DNA from: CAVTJL01 sp963828215
GTDB lineage: Bacteria; Pseudomonadota; Alphaproteobacteria; Geminicoccales; Geminicoccaceae
NCBI GenBank assembly: GCA_963828215.1
Contig: CAWHFO010000087.1
Location: forward strand, 1 to 64,000
Reading direction: 5' to 3'
DNA length: 64,000 nucleotides
The position numbers and the translations under genes are program-made. Below are positions 17,558 to 27,360 of the stretch, in pieces. The first letter of the stretch is position 1. Every line of letters starts with the position of its first letter. The notes below the pieces were generated by a model. That model saw only the letters and a program-made list of their open reading frames with translations. It had not been told where the DNA came from and ran no database searches.

Positions 17558-18172
17558 ATGACCAAACGCATTTCCGCCAAGGGCAAGATCTGTCGTCGCC
17601 TGGGCGTCAATCTGTGGGGCCGCTCGAAGGACCCGTTGGCGCGGCGGAACTACGCGCCGGGCGAGCACGGCAGCAAGCGCCGCAAGATGTCGGGCTACGC
17701 GCTCCAGCTCGCCGCCAAGCAGCGGCTGAAGCGCTATTACGCCAACATGAACGAGCGGCAGTTCCATCGGATGTTCGAGGAGGCGGTCCGGCTGCGCGGC
17801 GACACCGCCGAGAACCTGGTGGGCCTCCTGGAGCGCCGGCTCGACATCATCGTCTACCGGATGAACTTCGTGCCGTCGGTCTTCGCCGCGCGCCAGTTCG
17901 TCAACCATGGCCACGTCAGGGTCAATGGGAAGCGGGTCAACATCCCGAGCTACCTCTGCAAGGAGGGCGACCTCGTCGAGGTCACCGAGCGGGCGCGCAA
18001 CATCCCGATGGTGATGGAGTGCCTGCAGCAGCCCGAGCGCGACGTGCCGGAATACCTCCAGGTCGACTTCAAGGCCATGAAGGGCCAGTTCGTCCGCACG
18101 CCCAAGATGGCGGACGTGCCCTATCCCGTGCAGATGGAGCCGAACCTCGTCATCGAGTACTACTCCCGCTGA
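17558..18172 (+). CDS. rpsD: 30S ribosomal protein S4
   Basis: Intact 204-residue S4. MTKRISAKGKICRRLGVNLWG is followed by the N-terminal domain (YAPGEHGSKRRKMSGY) and the S4 RNA-binding domain (ERRLDIIVYRMNF, ARQFVNHGHVRVNGKRVNIPSY). S4 is a primary 16S rRNA-binding protein that nucleates assembly of the 30S body and in many bacteria represses its own operon. It is a stand-alone gene with its own promoter, as usual in Alphaproteobacteria. The start at 17558 gives the conserved N-terminus; an in-frame ATG ten codons upstream is not conserved. Confidence 0.98.
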   Translation: MTKRISAKGKICRRLGVNLWGRSKDPLARRNYAPGEHGSKRRKMSGYALQLAAKQRLKRYYANMNERQFHRMFEEAVRLRGDTAENLVGLLERRLDIIVYRMNFVPSVFAARQFVNHGHVRVNGKRVNIPSYLCKEGDLVEVTERARNIPMVMECLQQPERDVPEYLQVDFKAMKGQFVRTPKMADVPYPVQMEPNLVIEYYSR

Positions 18173-18180
18173 GTGGCCGC

Positions 18181-18197
18181 GCGGGCCAGCGGCCCGC
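18181..18197 (+). terminator. GC-rich hairpin just after rpsD
   Basis: GCGGGCC (18181-18187) and GGCCCGC (18191-18197) form a perfect stem with an AGC loop, eight bases past the rpsD stop. There is no T-run, so it may work with Rho or only as a 3' stabiliser. Confidence 0.45.
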
Positions 18198-18207
18198 GCC
18201 CTCCATC

Positions 18208-19075
18208 ATGCCTTTCGGCGCTCTCTTCCGGTCCTCGCCCACCCGGCGATCCGTGCTCCGCGGGGGCGGTGCGTCGATGCTCGCGCTGGCTCTCCTGGGC
18301 CGCCGGGATCGCCGCGGCGGCGGCGCCCGCCGACCTCGACCTCCGCTATGCCGTGACGGTGTCGGGCGTTCAGGTCGCCCGGCTGGGCCTGATCGATCAG
18401 GCCCCAGGGCGGCTCGGTCGCCACGTCCTTCATCGTCCGGAGCGAGGGCATCGCGGCCTTCCTCGGCGGCAACAGCTCCATCGAGATGACCGGAACCAGC
18501 GCATCGGGCCCCCATGGCCTGGTGCCGGTCGTGTTCGACGGCGTCGAGAAGAAGCCCGACCGCGAGCGCAGGATCCAGATCCGCTACGACGACGCGGGCG
18601 GGATCGAGGGCCTGATCTATCACAACAATGGTCGGCTCAAGGACAGCGAGGTCCCGGCCGGCCTGCAGGACGGCACCATCGATCCCCTGACGGCCTTGCT
18701 GAGGCTGCGGGTCTGGCTGCCGCGAGCGGAGGCCGGCACCGCGCCGAAGACGACGACCCTGCCGATCTTCGACGGCCGGAAGCGCTACGACCTCGAGGCC
18801 ACCTATCTCGGCCGCTCGACCTACGACGGCAAGCCCGTGCGGGAGCTGAAGGTCCAGCTGATCGCCCGCTACGGCTTCGACCGCAGCGACACGTTCATGA
18901 CCTTTCCCGACGAGCCCAACCCGCGCTGGGTCAGGGTGCTGGTGAGCGACGACGAGCGCCGCGTGCCGATATTCGGGGAAACCGTCAACGGCTCGCTGAC
19001 CTCGACCGTCACGCTGGTCGCGAGCTGTGGGGAGGGCGCCGGGAGCGGCCGCCTGCGCGCCGCTCCTTCCCTGAG
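18208..19075 (+). CDS. DUF3108-like exported protein, frame-disrupted
   Basis: The start gives MPFGALFRSSPTRRSVLRGG followed by a hydrophobic stretch, a signal peptide with a twin-arginine-like PTRRSVLRG. The frame then slips (near 18300) into one encoding ADLDLRYAVTVSGVQVARLGL, and slips again near 18420-18480 into one with VVFDGVEKKPDRERRIQI, GTIDPLTALLRL, LPIFDGRKRYDL and PNPRWVRVLVSDDERRVPIF. That succession is typical of DUF3108 periplasmic proteins of about 250 residues, whose role is unknown. The C-terminal end is uncertain: one frame stops near 19075. It is the last plus-strand gene before the convergent grxD. Confidence 0.75.
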
Positions 19076-19097
19076 TCCGGTCAGGCCCCGATCCGGG

Positions 19098-19436
19098 TCA
19101 GGCCGCCGCGCCGACGGCGATGCCCTTCTCCTCGAGGAACGTCCCGAGCTCGCCCGTCTCGTGCATCTCGCGGATGATGTCGCAGCCGCCCACCAGCTCG
19201 CCCTTGACGTAGAGCTGCGGAAAGGTCGGCCAGCTCGAGAACTCCTTCAGGCCCGTGCGCAGATCCTGGTCCTCCAGGATATTGTAGGACTGGAACTTGA
19301 CGCCCGTCTGGGAGAGGACCTGGACCACCGCGGCGGAGAAGCCGCACATCGGGAAGACCGGGGTGCCCTTCATGTAGAGCACGACGTCGTCGCCGCTGAT
19401 CTGCTCCTTGATGCGATCGAAGACCGGATTGCTCAT
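19098..19436 (-). CDS. grxD: Monothiol glutaredoxin, Grx4 family
   Basis: 112 residues with the monothiol active site CGFS in FPMCGFSAAVVQVL, VVLYMKGTP before it, SSWPTFPQLYVKGELVGGCDI (GSH-binding WPTFPQ) and a C-terminal helix. Grx4 proteins hold and pass on [2Fe-2S] clusters together with BolA. The bolA gene lies just upstream on the same strand, the usual alphaproteobacterial arrangement bolA-grxD after purL. The start ATG at 19436 begins MSNPVFDRIKEQI, the conserved N-terminus; codons further upstream are not conserved. Confidence 0.96.
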   Translation of the reverse strand: MSNPVFDRIKEQISGDDVVLYMKGTPVFPMCGFSAAVVQVLSQTGVKFQSYNILEDQDLRTGLKEFSSWPTFPQLYVKGELVGGCDIIREMHETGELGTFLEEKGIAVGAAA

Positions 19437-19473
19437 CGACTTGTTCCTCGGGATGCCAAAGGAGGGGAGTGGG

Positions 19474-19707
19474 TCAGGCGGGGGCAGCGGTCGAGAGGGC
19501 CAGGGCATGCAGCTCGCCGCCCATGCGCTGGCCCAGGGCCTTGTAGACGAGCTGATGCTGCTGGAGGCGGCTCTTGCCCCGGAAGGCCTCGGAGACGATC
19601 ACGGCGCGGTAATGGTCGCCGTCGCCCGCCAAGTCCTCGATCCGCACCTGGGCGTCGGGCAGGGCCTCGCTGATCAGCTTCTGGATATCCTCGGCCGCCA
19701 TCGGCAT
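19474..19707 (-). CDS. bolA: BolA-family protein
   Basis: 77 residues. MAAEDIQKLISEALPDAQVRIEDLAGDGDHYRAVIVS and the helix-turn with GKSRLQQHQLVYKALG give the compact class II KH-like BolA fold; the conserved His in QQHQLVY is the usual cluster ligand shared with the monothiol glutaredoxin. Role: iron-sulfur cluster trafficking with Grx4. It lies 28 bases after the purL stop and 37 bases before grxD. GAGAGGA upstream supports the ATG at 19707; a second ATG two codons later is equally plausible. Confidence 0.95.
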   Translation of the reverse strand: MPMAAEDIQKLISEALPDAQVRIEDLAGDGDHYRAVIVSEAFRGKSRLQQHQLVYKALGQRMGGELHALALSTAAPA

Positions 19708-19735
19708 GCGCGTTCGGTCCTCTCGCGGCCCGGCG

Positions 19736-21935
19736 TTACCCGGCCATGTAGCGGGGCAGCCAAGAGGCCTGCCGCTCCACCAGATCTTCCAGCGATATGG
19801 GGGCTTCGCCCGTCACGATCAACGCGTCGCCGCCGGTCGTGCCGACCTCGCGGGCGATGATGCCCGCCTGCGCCGCCCGTCCCAGGATCGGGCGGAGCGC
19901 CAGGGCGTCGACGGCCAGGAGATAGCGCGCCTGCTCCTCGCCGAAGAGCCAGCCCATGACGCTCGGCACGTCGCGCGGGACGGTGAGCCGGGCGCCGCTG
20001 CGGGAGGCGATGCACATCTCGGCCAGCGCCGTGGCGAGGCCGCCGTCGGCGAGGTCGTGGCAGGCCAGCGATCCGACCTTCGGCGACGAGCCCCTGGACG
20101 AAGTCGCCGTGGCGTCGCTCGACGGCGAGCTCCACCGGCGGTGGCGCTCCGTCCTCGCGCCCCAGGATCTCCCGGAGATAGAGCGAGGCGCCGAGCCAGC
20201 CGACGCTCTCGCCGATCAGGATCAGGCTCAGGCCCGGCTCGTGCCAAGCCATGCCGACCATCCGCGAGAGATCCTCGAGGAGCCCGAGGCCGCCGATCTC
20301 GGGGGTCGGCTGGATCGCCTTGCCGTCGGTCTCGTTGTAGAGCGAGACGTTGCCGGACACGACCGGGAAGTCGAGCGCCCGGCAGGCCTCGGCCATGCCC
20401 TCGATCGCGGCCACCAGCTGGCCCATGATCGGCGGCCGCTCGGGATTGCCGAAGTTCAGGCAGTTGGTGATGGCGAGCGGCCTCGCCCCCACGGAGACGA
20501 TGTTCCGCCAAGCCTCGGCCACGGCCTGCTTGCCGCCCTCGAAGGGATCGGCCTCGCAGTAGCGGGGCGTGCAGTCGGTGGTGAGCGCCAGGCCGCGGCT
20601 CGTCCCGTGGAGGCGCACCACGGCGGCATCGCCGCCCGGCCGCTGCACCGTGTCGCCCATGACGAGGTGATCGTACTGCTCCCAGATCCAGCGCTTGCTC
20701 GCGAGGTCGGGGCAGGCCATGAGCCGCAGCAGCGCTTCCCGGTGCGAGCAGGGCGGCGTCGCCACGTTGCCCAGCAGCGGCAGGCGCTTCGGCGGCGGCC
20801 TGCTCGGCCGCTCGTAGATGGGCGAGGCGCCACTGACCGGGGCGATCGGCAGGTCGGCCGCCACCACGCCCTCGTGGCGGATCACCATGCGGCCGGTGTC
20901 GGTGACCCGGCCGACCGTGGCGAGGTCGAGCCCCCAGCGCTCGAACACGGCGCGCGCCACGTCCTCCTTGCCCTTCTCGAGCACCATGAGCATCCGCTCC
21001 TGGCTCTCCGAGAGCATGATCTCGTAGGCGCTCATGCCGGCCTCGCGGAGCGGCACCCGGTCGAGGTCCATCTCGATGCCGGTGCCGCCGCGCGCCGCCA
21101 TCTCGAAAGACGAGGAGGTGAGGCCGGCGGCCCCCATGTCCTGGACCGCGACGATGCAGTCCTTCCGCATCAGCTCCAGGCAGGCCTCGATCAGGAGCTT
21201 CTCGGTGAAGGGGTCGCCCACCTGGACGGTAGGCCGCCGCGCCTCGCGCTCCTCGCTGAACTCGGCCGAAGCCATGGTCGCGCCATGGATGCCGTCGCGG
21301 CCGGTCTTGGCGCCGACATAGACCACGGGGTTCCCGACGCCGGCGGCCCGGGCGTAGAACACCTTGTCGGCCTCGGCAACACCCACGCACATCGCGTTGA
21401 CGAGGATGTTGCCGTTGTAGCCGCGGTGGAAGGTGGTCTCGCCGCCGACGGTGGGCACGCCCACGCAGTTGCCGTAGCCGCCGATGCCGGCCACCACGCC
21501 CGCCACGAGGTGGCGCGTCTTGGGGTGGCCAGGCTCGCCGAAGCGCAGCGAGTTGAGGATGGCCACGGGCCGGGCACCCATGGTGAAGACGTCTCGGAGG
21601 ATGCCGCCCACGCCCGTCGCCGCACCCTGAAAGGGCTCGATGAAGCTCGGGTGGTTGTGGCTCTCCATCTTGAAGACCGCGACCAGACCCCCGCCGATGT
21701 CGACCACGCCCGCATTCTCGCCGGGGCCGCACACCACCCAGGGCGCCTCGGTCGGCAGCTTCCTGAGATGCAGCCGGGAGGATTTGTAGGAGCAGTGCTC
21801 GCTCCACATGACGGAAAAAATGCCGAGCTCGAGGAGGTTGGGCTCGCGCCCGAGGATCTCCTGGATCCGCGCGTACTCGTCCTCCTCGAGCCCGTGCTCG
21901 GCGACCAACTGCGGTGTGATGGCGCTTCGCTCCAT
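19736..21935 (-). CDS. purL: Phosphoribosylformylglycinamidine synthase II (one frameshift)
   Basis: Small-type PurL of about 733 residues, the ATP-dependent synthase that makes FGAM with PurS and PurQ. MWSEHCSYKSS carries the catalytic His; FKMESHNHPS, GGILRDVFTMGARPVA, GGETTFH, DMGAAGLTSSSFEMA and NCLNFGNPE follow. A one-base indel near 20085 interrupts it: the last part (ADGGLATALAEMCIAS, GWLFGEEQARYLLA, ISLEDLVERQASWLPRYMAG) is in another frame, ending at 19736. Because the enzyme is needed for purine synthesis, this break is best read as a sequence error. It starts one base inside the purQ stop (TGATG). Confidence 0.95.
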
Positions 21936-22597
21936 CAGCCGAGCGCCTGGGCCAGCGACGAAAAAAGGCCCTGGCCGTCGGTCGAGCCGTGCAGCGGGTC
22001 GGTCGCGTCCTCGGGATGGGGCATCAGGCCCAGGATGTTGCGCTCCTTGGACAGCACGCCGGCGATGCGGCCGGTAGCACCATTGACCTCTTCGCCGTAG
22101 CGGAACGCGATGCGGTCCTCGTCCTCGAGCCGGGCCAGCTCGTCCGCGCCCACGATATAGTTGCCGTCATTGTGCGCCACAGGCACGCGCAGCCGCTGCC
22201 CGGCCTCGTAGGCGTGAGTGAAGTTGCTGGCGCGCGTGGCGACGTCGAGCTCGACCGTCCGGCAGACGAAGGCGAGCCCCCGATTGCGGATCAGGGCACC
22301 GGGCAGGAGGCCCGCCTCGGTCAGGATCTGGAAGCCGTTGCAGATGCCGAGCACGGCGGTGCCACGCCGGGCCAACCGCGCCACTTCGGCCATGACCGGG
22401 CTGCGGGCGGCGATGGCGCCGCAGCGCAAATAGTCGCCATGGGCGAAGCCGCCGGGCAGGGCCACGAGATCGAGCGCCGGCAGGCTCGTCTCCTGATGCC
22501 ACACACGAAGCGGCGGCCTGCCGGTGGCCCGCACCAGGGCCGCCTCGAGGTCGAGCTCGCGATTGGAGCCCGGAAAGCTGACGATGGCCGCGCGCAA
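21935..22597 (-). CDS. purQ: Phosphoribosylformylglycinamidine synthase, glutaminase subunit
   Basis: 220 residues, class I glutamine amidotransferase. VALPGGFAHGDYLR and the nucleophile elbow GICNGFQ (catalytic Cys) are followed by the His-Glu pair in LMPHPEDATDP. It releases ammonia from glutamine for PurL. MRAAIVSFPGSNRELD is the standard N-terminus. Its stop overlaps the purL start by one base, and purS lies 47 bases upstream. Confidence 0.97.
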   Translation of the reverse strand: MRAAIVSFPGSNRELDLEAALVRATGRPPLRVWHQETSLPALDLVALPGGFAHGDYLRCGAIAARSPVMAEVARLARRGTAVLGICNGFQILTEAGLLPGALIRNRGLAFVCRTVELDVATRASNFTHAYEAGQRLRVPVAHNDGNYIVGADELARLEDEDRIAFRYGEEVNGATGRIAGVLSKERNILGLMPHPEDATDPLHGSTDGQGLFSSLAQALG

Positions 22598-22644
22598 GCT
22601 AGGCGTGCTCCTCGTAGCGCATACTCATCGGCCGGCTCCAGGAG

Positions 22645-22884
22645 CTAGTCGAGGTCGATGCGGTAGCTCTCGATGACCGGGTTGGCGAGCAGCTTCTCGC
22701 ACATGGCGCGGGTCAGGGCCTCGGCCTCGGCGCTGTCGGTCGCCGCAAGGTCGAGCTCGATGACCTTGGTCCGCCGCACGCCCTTGACGCCGCCGAAGCC
22801 GAGGCCCTTGAGCGAGCGCTCGATCGCCACCGCTTCCGGATCGAGCACGCCGGGTCGAAAGCCGATCTCGACCCGAGCCTTCAC
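22645..22884 (-). CDS. purS: Phosphoribosylformylglycinamidine synthase subunit PurS
   Basis: 79 residues: RVEIGFRPGVLDPEAVAIERSLK, LGFGGVKGVRRTKVIELDL and a C-terminal NPVIESYRIDLD are the PurS signature. PurS dimers bridge PurL and PurQ in the three-subunit FGAM synthase complex. The start overlaps the stop of purC by four bases (ATGA), so purC-purS-purQ-purL are read as one unit. Confidence 0.97.
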   Translation of the reverse strand: MKARVEIGFRPGVLDPEAVAIERSLKGLGFGGVKGVRRTKVIELDLAATDSAEAEALTRAMCEKLLANPVIESYRIDLD

Positions 22885-23645
22885 TGCAGCGTCTCCGGCC
22901 CCTTAAGGTCGCGCGGGCCGGCCTCGGGCAGGATGCCCAGCCGGCGGGCGATCTCGGCATAGCCCTCCTGGACGTTGCCCAGATCGCGGCGGAAGCGGTC
23001 CTTGTCGAGCTTCTCGTTGGTCCGCGAGTTCCAGAGGCGGCAATTGTCGGGGCTGATCTCGTCGGCCAGCACGATCCGCATGTCCTCCTCCTCCCAGAGG
23101 CGGCCATATTCGAGCTTGAGGTCGACGAGCTTCAGCCCGACGCCGATGAAGAGGCCGGTCAGGAAGTCGTTGATGCGCAAGGTGAGATTGAGAAGCTCGT
23201 CGAGCTCCTGGTAGCTCGCCCAGCCGAACGCCGTGACGTGCTCCTCGCTCACCATCGGATCGCCCAGCTCGTCGGACTTGTAGTAGTACTCGACGATCGA
23301 GCGGGGCAGGGGGGCCCCCTCTTCCATGCCGAAGCGCTGCGCCAGCGAGCCGGCCGCGATGTTCCTCACCACCACCTCGATCGGGATGATCTCGACCTCG
23401 CGGATGAGCTGCTCGCGCATGTTGAGCCGGCGCATGAAGTGGGTCGGGATGCCGACCTCGCCCAGCTTCATCATCAGGTATTCGGAGATCCGGTTGTTGA
23501 GCACGCCCTTGCCGGTGATGATGCCGTGCTTCTTGTTGTTGAAGGCGGTGGCGTCGTCCTTGAAGTACTGGATCAGGGTGCCGGGCTCGGGACCTTCGAA
23601 GAGAACCTTCGCCTTGCCCTCGTAGACCTGCCTGCGCCGAGCCAT
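22881..23645 (-). CDS. purC: SAICAR synthetase
   Basis: 254 residues. RRRQVYEGKAKVLF (nucleotide-binding start), YFKDDATAFN, KKHGIITGKGVLNN, EVVVRNIAAGSL, VDLKLEYGR and LADEISPDNCRLW cover the family landmarks. It joins aspartate to CAIR in purine synthesis. The start MARRRQVYEG at 23645 is preferred to an ATG four codons upstream. It is the first gene of the purCSQL-bolA-grxD block, which is diagnostic for Alphaproteobacteria. The 195 bases upstream separate it from nadE; no clear promoter was recognised there. Confidence 0.97.
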   Translation of the reverse strand: MARRRQVYEGKAKVLFEGPEPGTLIQYFKDDATAFNNKKHGIITGKGVLNNRISEYLMMKLGEVGIPTHFMRRLNMREQLIREVEIIPIEVVVRNIAAGSLAQRFGMEEGAPLPRSIVEYYYKSDELGDPMVSEEHVTAFGWASYQELDELLNLTLRINDFLTGLFIGVGLKLVDLKLEYGRLWEEEDMRIVLADEISPDNCRLWNSRTNEKLDKDRFRRDLGNVQEGYAEIARRLGILPEAGPRDLKGPETLQ

Positions 23646-23840
23646 CGCCACCACCAAGCCAATTCGGGGACACGAAAATCGGCGCCCGAGCCGGACGCCG
23701 TTTCTGCCCGATAGCCAGCGGGCGCCATCCTTATAGACGAGGCACTCCCGGGCGACAACCGACGTGGGCGCCGGCCCGACCCCTTCGTGGCATACCAGGG
23801 CTTCTCCCGCCGGCCACTGCGGCGGGCGCCGGCTTGGTCC

Positions 23841-25553
23841 TCAGCTCTCCGGCGGCGGCTCTCGGAGGCCGACCCGACGAAAGGCGTTGGTGATCGGATA
23901 GCGGCGGTCGCGGCCGAACGCGCGTCGCGTGATCTTGACGCCCGGCGGGGCCTGGCGGCGCTTGTACTCGGCCAGGTCCAGAAGGTTGGACACCCGCCGC
24001 ACCACGTCGGCCGGGAAGTCCCGCCCGACCAGGTCGCGAGGTGCGAGGTCCCGCTCGACCAGGCCCTCGAGGATTCGGTCGAGGAGCGGGTAGGGCGGCA
24101 GCGAGTCCTCGTCCTTCTGGTCGGCGCGCAGCTCGGCCGTGGGCGGCTTGGTGATGATCCGCTCGGGGATGACGACGCCTTCCGGGCCGAGGCAGCAGGC
24201 CGGCCGCCTGCGATTGCGCAGCTCCGACAGGGCAAAGACGGTCGTCTTGTAGATGTCCTTCAGCACCGAGTAGCCGCCGCACATGTCGCCGTAGAGCGTG
24301 GCGTAGCCGACCGACATCTCGGACTTGTTGCCGGTGGTCAGGACCATGGAGCCGAGCTTGTTCGAGATCGCCATCAGGGTCACGCCCCGGATGCGCGACT
24401 GGATGTTTTCCTCGGTGGTGTCCGGCGCTCGGTCGCCGAAGATCGGGGCCAGCATGTCCCGGAACGCTGCCACCGCCGGCTCGATCGGCACCTCGTCCAG
24501 CCGGATGCCGAGGGCGCCGGCCAGCGCCGCGGCGTCCTCCAGGCTCTCGCCCGAGGTGTACCGGGACGGCATCATCACCGCATGGACCCGCTCGGGCCCC
24601 AGCGCATCGACCGCGACCACGGCCGAGATCGCCGAATCGATGCCGCCCGAGAGGCCGAGCACGACCCCCGGGAACCGGTTCTTCCGGACATAGTCCCCGA
24701 GACCCAGAACCATGGCCCGGTAGACGCTCTCGAGCTCGGGGAGCGGCGGCGTCAGCGGCGCCTTGCCGACGCTGGCCAAGCGGTCGTCGGCCGCCCGATG
24801 CCAGCGGGTGAGGATCAGGCTCTCCTCGAAGCTCGGTGCCTGGGCGACGAGTGACCTATCGGCGTCGAGCGCGAAGGAGGTGCCGTCGAATACCAGCTCG
24901 TCCTGGCCGCCGACCTGGTTGACGTAGACCAGCGGCAGCCCCGTCTCGGTCACCCGCGCCACGGCCAGCTGCTGGCGCGTGTCGAGCTTGCCCTGCTCGA
25001 AGGGCGAGCCGTTGATGACGACGAGAATCTCGGCACCCGATTCCTGGAGCCCCTCGGCCACATCCTCGAACCACATGTCCTCGCAGACCATGAGGCCGAG
25101 CCGGACGACGTCCCCCGATCGGGTCTGGAAAGGCACCGGGCCCGGGATCGGGCCGGGCTCGAAGACCCGCACCTCGTCGAAGACGCCGTAGTTGGGCAGC
25201 TCGTGTTTGGCCCGCCAGGCGACGATCCGGCCCCAGGCCAGCAGCAGCACGGCATTGTAGAGATTGTCCCGATCCCGCCAGGGCGCGCCGACGACGAGCG
25301 CCGGCCCGCCATCGGCCGTGTCGCGGGCCAGCGCCTCGACCGCCCGTCTGGCGAAATCACAGAAAGCCGGCTTCAGCACCAGATCCTCGGGCGGATAGCC
25401 GGCGATGCCGAGCTCGCCGAAGACGACGAGGTCGGCATCCCGGGCCGCCGCCTCGGCCCGGACTCTGCGGATCAGCTCGAGATTGCTCTCGAGGTCGCCC
25501 ACGGTGGGGTTGGTCTGCGCCAGCGCGATGAGGATCGGGGCGTTCACGGCCAT
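23841..25553 (-). CDS. nadE: Glutamine-dependent NAD+ synthetase
   Basis: 570 residues in one uninterrupted frame. The N-terminal nitrilase-type glutaminase domain has Glu in VVFGELGIAGYPPED, Lys in WRAKHELPNYGVFDE and Cys in GLMVCEDMWFED. The C-terminal synthetase domain has the PP-loop GLSGGIDSA, VMMPSRYTS, TTGNKSEMSVGY and TLYGDMCGGY. It converts NaAD to NAD+ with ammonia channelled from glutamine. The start MAVNAPILIALAQTNP at 25553 matches the family. It is divergently oriented to the FAD-dependent dehydrogenase at 25664, so the 110-base gap should contain both promoters. Confidence 0.97.
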   Translation of the reverse strand: MAVNAPILIALAQTNPTVGDLESNLELIRRVRAEAAARDADLVVFGELGIAGYPPEDLVLKPAFCDFARRAVEALARDTADGGPALVVGAPWRDRDNLYNAVLLLAWGRIVAWRAKHELPNYGVFDEVRVFEPGPIPGPVPFQTRSGDVVRLGLMVCEDMWFEDVAEGLQESGAEILVVINGSPFEQGKLDTRQQLAVARVTETGLPLVYVNQVGGQDELVFDGTSFALDADRSLVAQAPSFEESLILTRWHRAADDRLASVGKAPLTPPLPELESVYRAMVLGLGDYVRKNRFPGVVLGLSGGIDSAISAVVAVDALGPERVHAVMMPSRYTSGESLEDAAALAGALGIRLDEVPIEPAVAAFRDMLAPIFGDRAPDTTEENIQSRIRGVTLMAISNKLGSMVLTTGNKSEMSVGYATLYGDMCGGYSVLKDIYKTTVFALSELRNRRRPACCLGPEGVVIPERIITKPPTAELRADQKDEDSLPPYPLLDRILEGLVERDLAPRDLVGRDFPADVVRRVSNLLDLAEYKRRQAPPGVKITRRAFGRDRRYPITNAFRRVGLREPPPES

Positions 25554-25663
25554 CCAGCCCGCTCGGTTGCTCGCCGTGCGCCGGCCCTTGACCGTCGCGC
25601 ACGGCCCCAATCTAAGTGATTCCGGCCGCCGGGCAATCGCCGGGCGACGAGCCCGGAGGATGG

Positions 25664-26923
25664 ATGAGCGAGACCTCGGCCGGCAACGCCCTCGTCATCG
25701 GTGCCGGCATCGTCGGTGCCAGCTCTGCCCTCTTTCTGCAGCGGGACGGCTGGAGGGTCAGAATCGTCGATCCGCGGCCACCCGGCAGCGGCGCCTCGCT
25801 CGGCAATGCCGGCGTCATCAGCGTCGCCAGCGTCCTGCCCATCGGCACGCCCGGCCTCGTCCGCAAGGTGCCGGGCCTGCTCATGGACCCGATGAGCCCG
25901 CTCGCCATCCGCTGGCGTCATCTGCCGTCTCTCGCCCCCTGGCTGGTGCGCGTCGCGCTCGCCAGCCGGCCGGAGCATGCCGAGGCCTCCTCGAGGGCGA
26001 TCGCGGCACTGGCCGGCGAGGCCGAGCGCGCCCACGACCTCGTCATCCAGCAATGCGGCCTCGCCGACCTCGTCCGCCCGGGAGGCTGGCTCAAGGTCGC
26101 CTACGACGCCGGCACCTTCGAGCGCGCGACCGCGCTCGAGCGTGGTTTCCTCGAGCGGCGCGGCCGCACCTTCGAGCTGCTCGACCGGGACGAGGTTCTG
26201 GACCTCGAGCCGGCCTTGAGCCCCGCCGTCGCCCGCGGCCTGCTCCTGCCTCACAACCGGGCCGTGCGGCACCCGCAGCGCTATGTCGAGGGCATCGTGC
26301 GTACCGTCGTGGAGCGCGGCGGCGAGCTCGTGAAGGCCGAGGCTCTCGATTTTGTCCAGACCGACGCCCGCGTCACCGCGGTCGCCAGCACCGCCGGGAT
26401 GGTGCCGGCCGATCTCGTGGTGCTCGCCGCGGGCGCGTTCTCGGGGCGGCTCGCGGCCCGGGCCGGCGCATCGGTGCCGCTCGAGGCCGAGCGCGGCTAT
26501 CACGTCATGCTCGCCCATCCCGAGACGACGCTGCGGCGACCGGTCTACACGATCGAGGGCGGCTTCGTGCTGGCGCCGATGGAGCATGGGCTGAGGCTCA
26601 CCGGCGGGGTCGAGCTGGCGAGCGCCTGGGCCCCGCCCGACTATCGCCGCATTCGGGGCCTCGTCCCCCGCGCCCGGCGGCTCCTGCCGGGGCTCGACGG
26701 GCGGATCCTCAGCGAGTGGCAGGGCAGCCGACCCTCCCTGCCGGACAGCCTGCCCGTCATCGGCCGGGCCCCGGGCCTGGCCAACCTGCTGCTCGCCTTC
26801 GGCCACCAGCATATCGGCCTGACGCTCGGCCCCCTGACCGGCCGCGTGGTGGCCGACCTCGCCGCCGGCCGCGATCCCGGACTGGACCTCGGACCCTGCC
26901 GTCCGAGCCGGCGCTTTTTCTAG
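25664..26923 (+). CDS. FAD-dependent D-amino-acid dehydrogenase-like oxidoreductase
   Basis: 419 residues of the DAO/DadA superfamily. The dinucleotide-binding motif is NALVIGAGIVGASSALFLQRDGW, the adenine-binding acid follows in RIVDPRPPG, and the signature SLGNAGVIS is DadA-like. The C-terminal GHQHIGLTLGPLTGRVVADL closes the FAD site. Expected reaction: oxidative deamination of D-amino acids (or a related amine) with electrons passed to the respiratory chain. The substrate cannot be fixed from sequence. The start MSETSAGNALVIG at 25664 directly precedes the FAD motif. It stands alone on this strand. Confidence 0.88.
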   Translation: MSETSAGNALVIGAGIVGASSALFLQRDGWRVRIVDPRPPGSGASLGNAGVISVASVLPIGTPGLVRKVPGLLMDPMSPLAIRWRHLPSLAPWLVRVALASRPEHAEASSRAIAALAGEAERAHDLVIQQCGLADLVRPGGWLKVAYDAGTFERATALERGFLERRGRTFELLDRDEVLDLEPALSPAVARGLLLPHNRAVRHPQRYVEGIVRTVVERGGELVKAEALDFVQTDARVTAVASTAGMVPADLVVLAAGAFSGRLAARAGASVPLEAERGYHVMLAHPETTLRRPVYTIEGGFVLAPMEHGLRLTGGVELASAWAPPDYRRIRGLVPRARRLLPGLDGRILSEWQGSRPSLPDSLPVIGRAPGLANLLLAFGHQHIGLTLGPLTGRVVADLAAGRDPGLDLGPCRPSRRFF

Positions 26924-27042
26924 CAGGGCCGGCTCGATCGGCGGTCTTGCGACACGGCGACACAGCGGGCGCTCGCCGGCTTGCGACCGGCGTCCTCGCC
27001 ACGCAGGGTCCCGCCAGTGACGCTTCGCGCAGGGGAACCGGC

Positions 27043-27360
27043 ATGCGCTCGCGCCTGCTCTTCGCCGCGCTGGTCGTCGTCGCCCTGATCGGCGCCGGCC
27101 TCGCGGCCGTGCTCGTCTACCGGCTCGACGACGGGCGTCGCCCGACCCGGACGGTCGGTGCAGCGACGGGCGGACCGCAGCTCGCCGCCCGGCCGGCGAT
27201 GGCGTCGGCTTGGCCCGAGCCCTCCGGCCTCCGCGCCACCGCCCACCCGGCCGGACCCGGCCCGAGGGCCCCTCGCAGCCCCAGCATCGTGGCGGCACGG
27301 CCTTGCCAGTCGGCCCGCGAGCGGCTACATCCGGCCCGCCTCTCTGGCGGGCGCCCGTAG
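27043..27360 (+). CDS. Short membrane-anchored hypothetical, possible truncated SCO-like protein
   Basis: 105 residues. MRSRLLFAALVVVALIGAGLAAVLVYRL is a clear N-terminal membrane segment, and TRTVGAATGGP after it is reminiscent of the start of SCO1/SenC copper chaperones (which continue GGPF.L.D). The rest is a proline/alanine-rich tail with no family match, and its stop falls inside tRNA-Arg. Such an overlap is unusual for a genuine gene. It may be the 5' stump of an SCO gene, or non-coding. Confidence 0.35.
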   Translation: MRSRLLFAALVVVALIGAGLAAVLVYRLDDGRRPTRTVGAATGGPQLAARPAMASAWPEPSGLRATAHPAGPGPRAPRSPSIVAARPCQSARERLHPARLSGGRP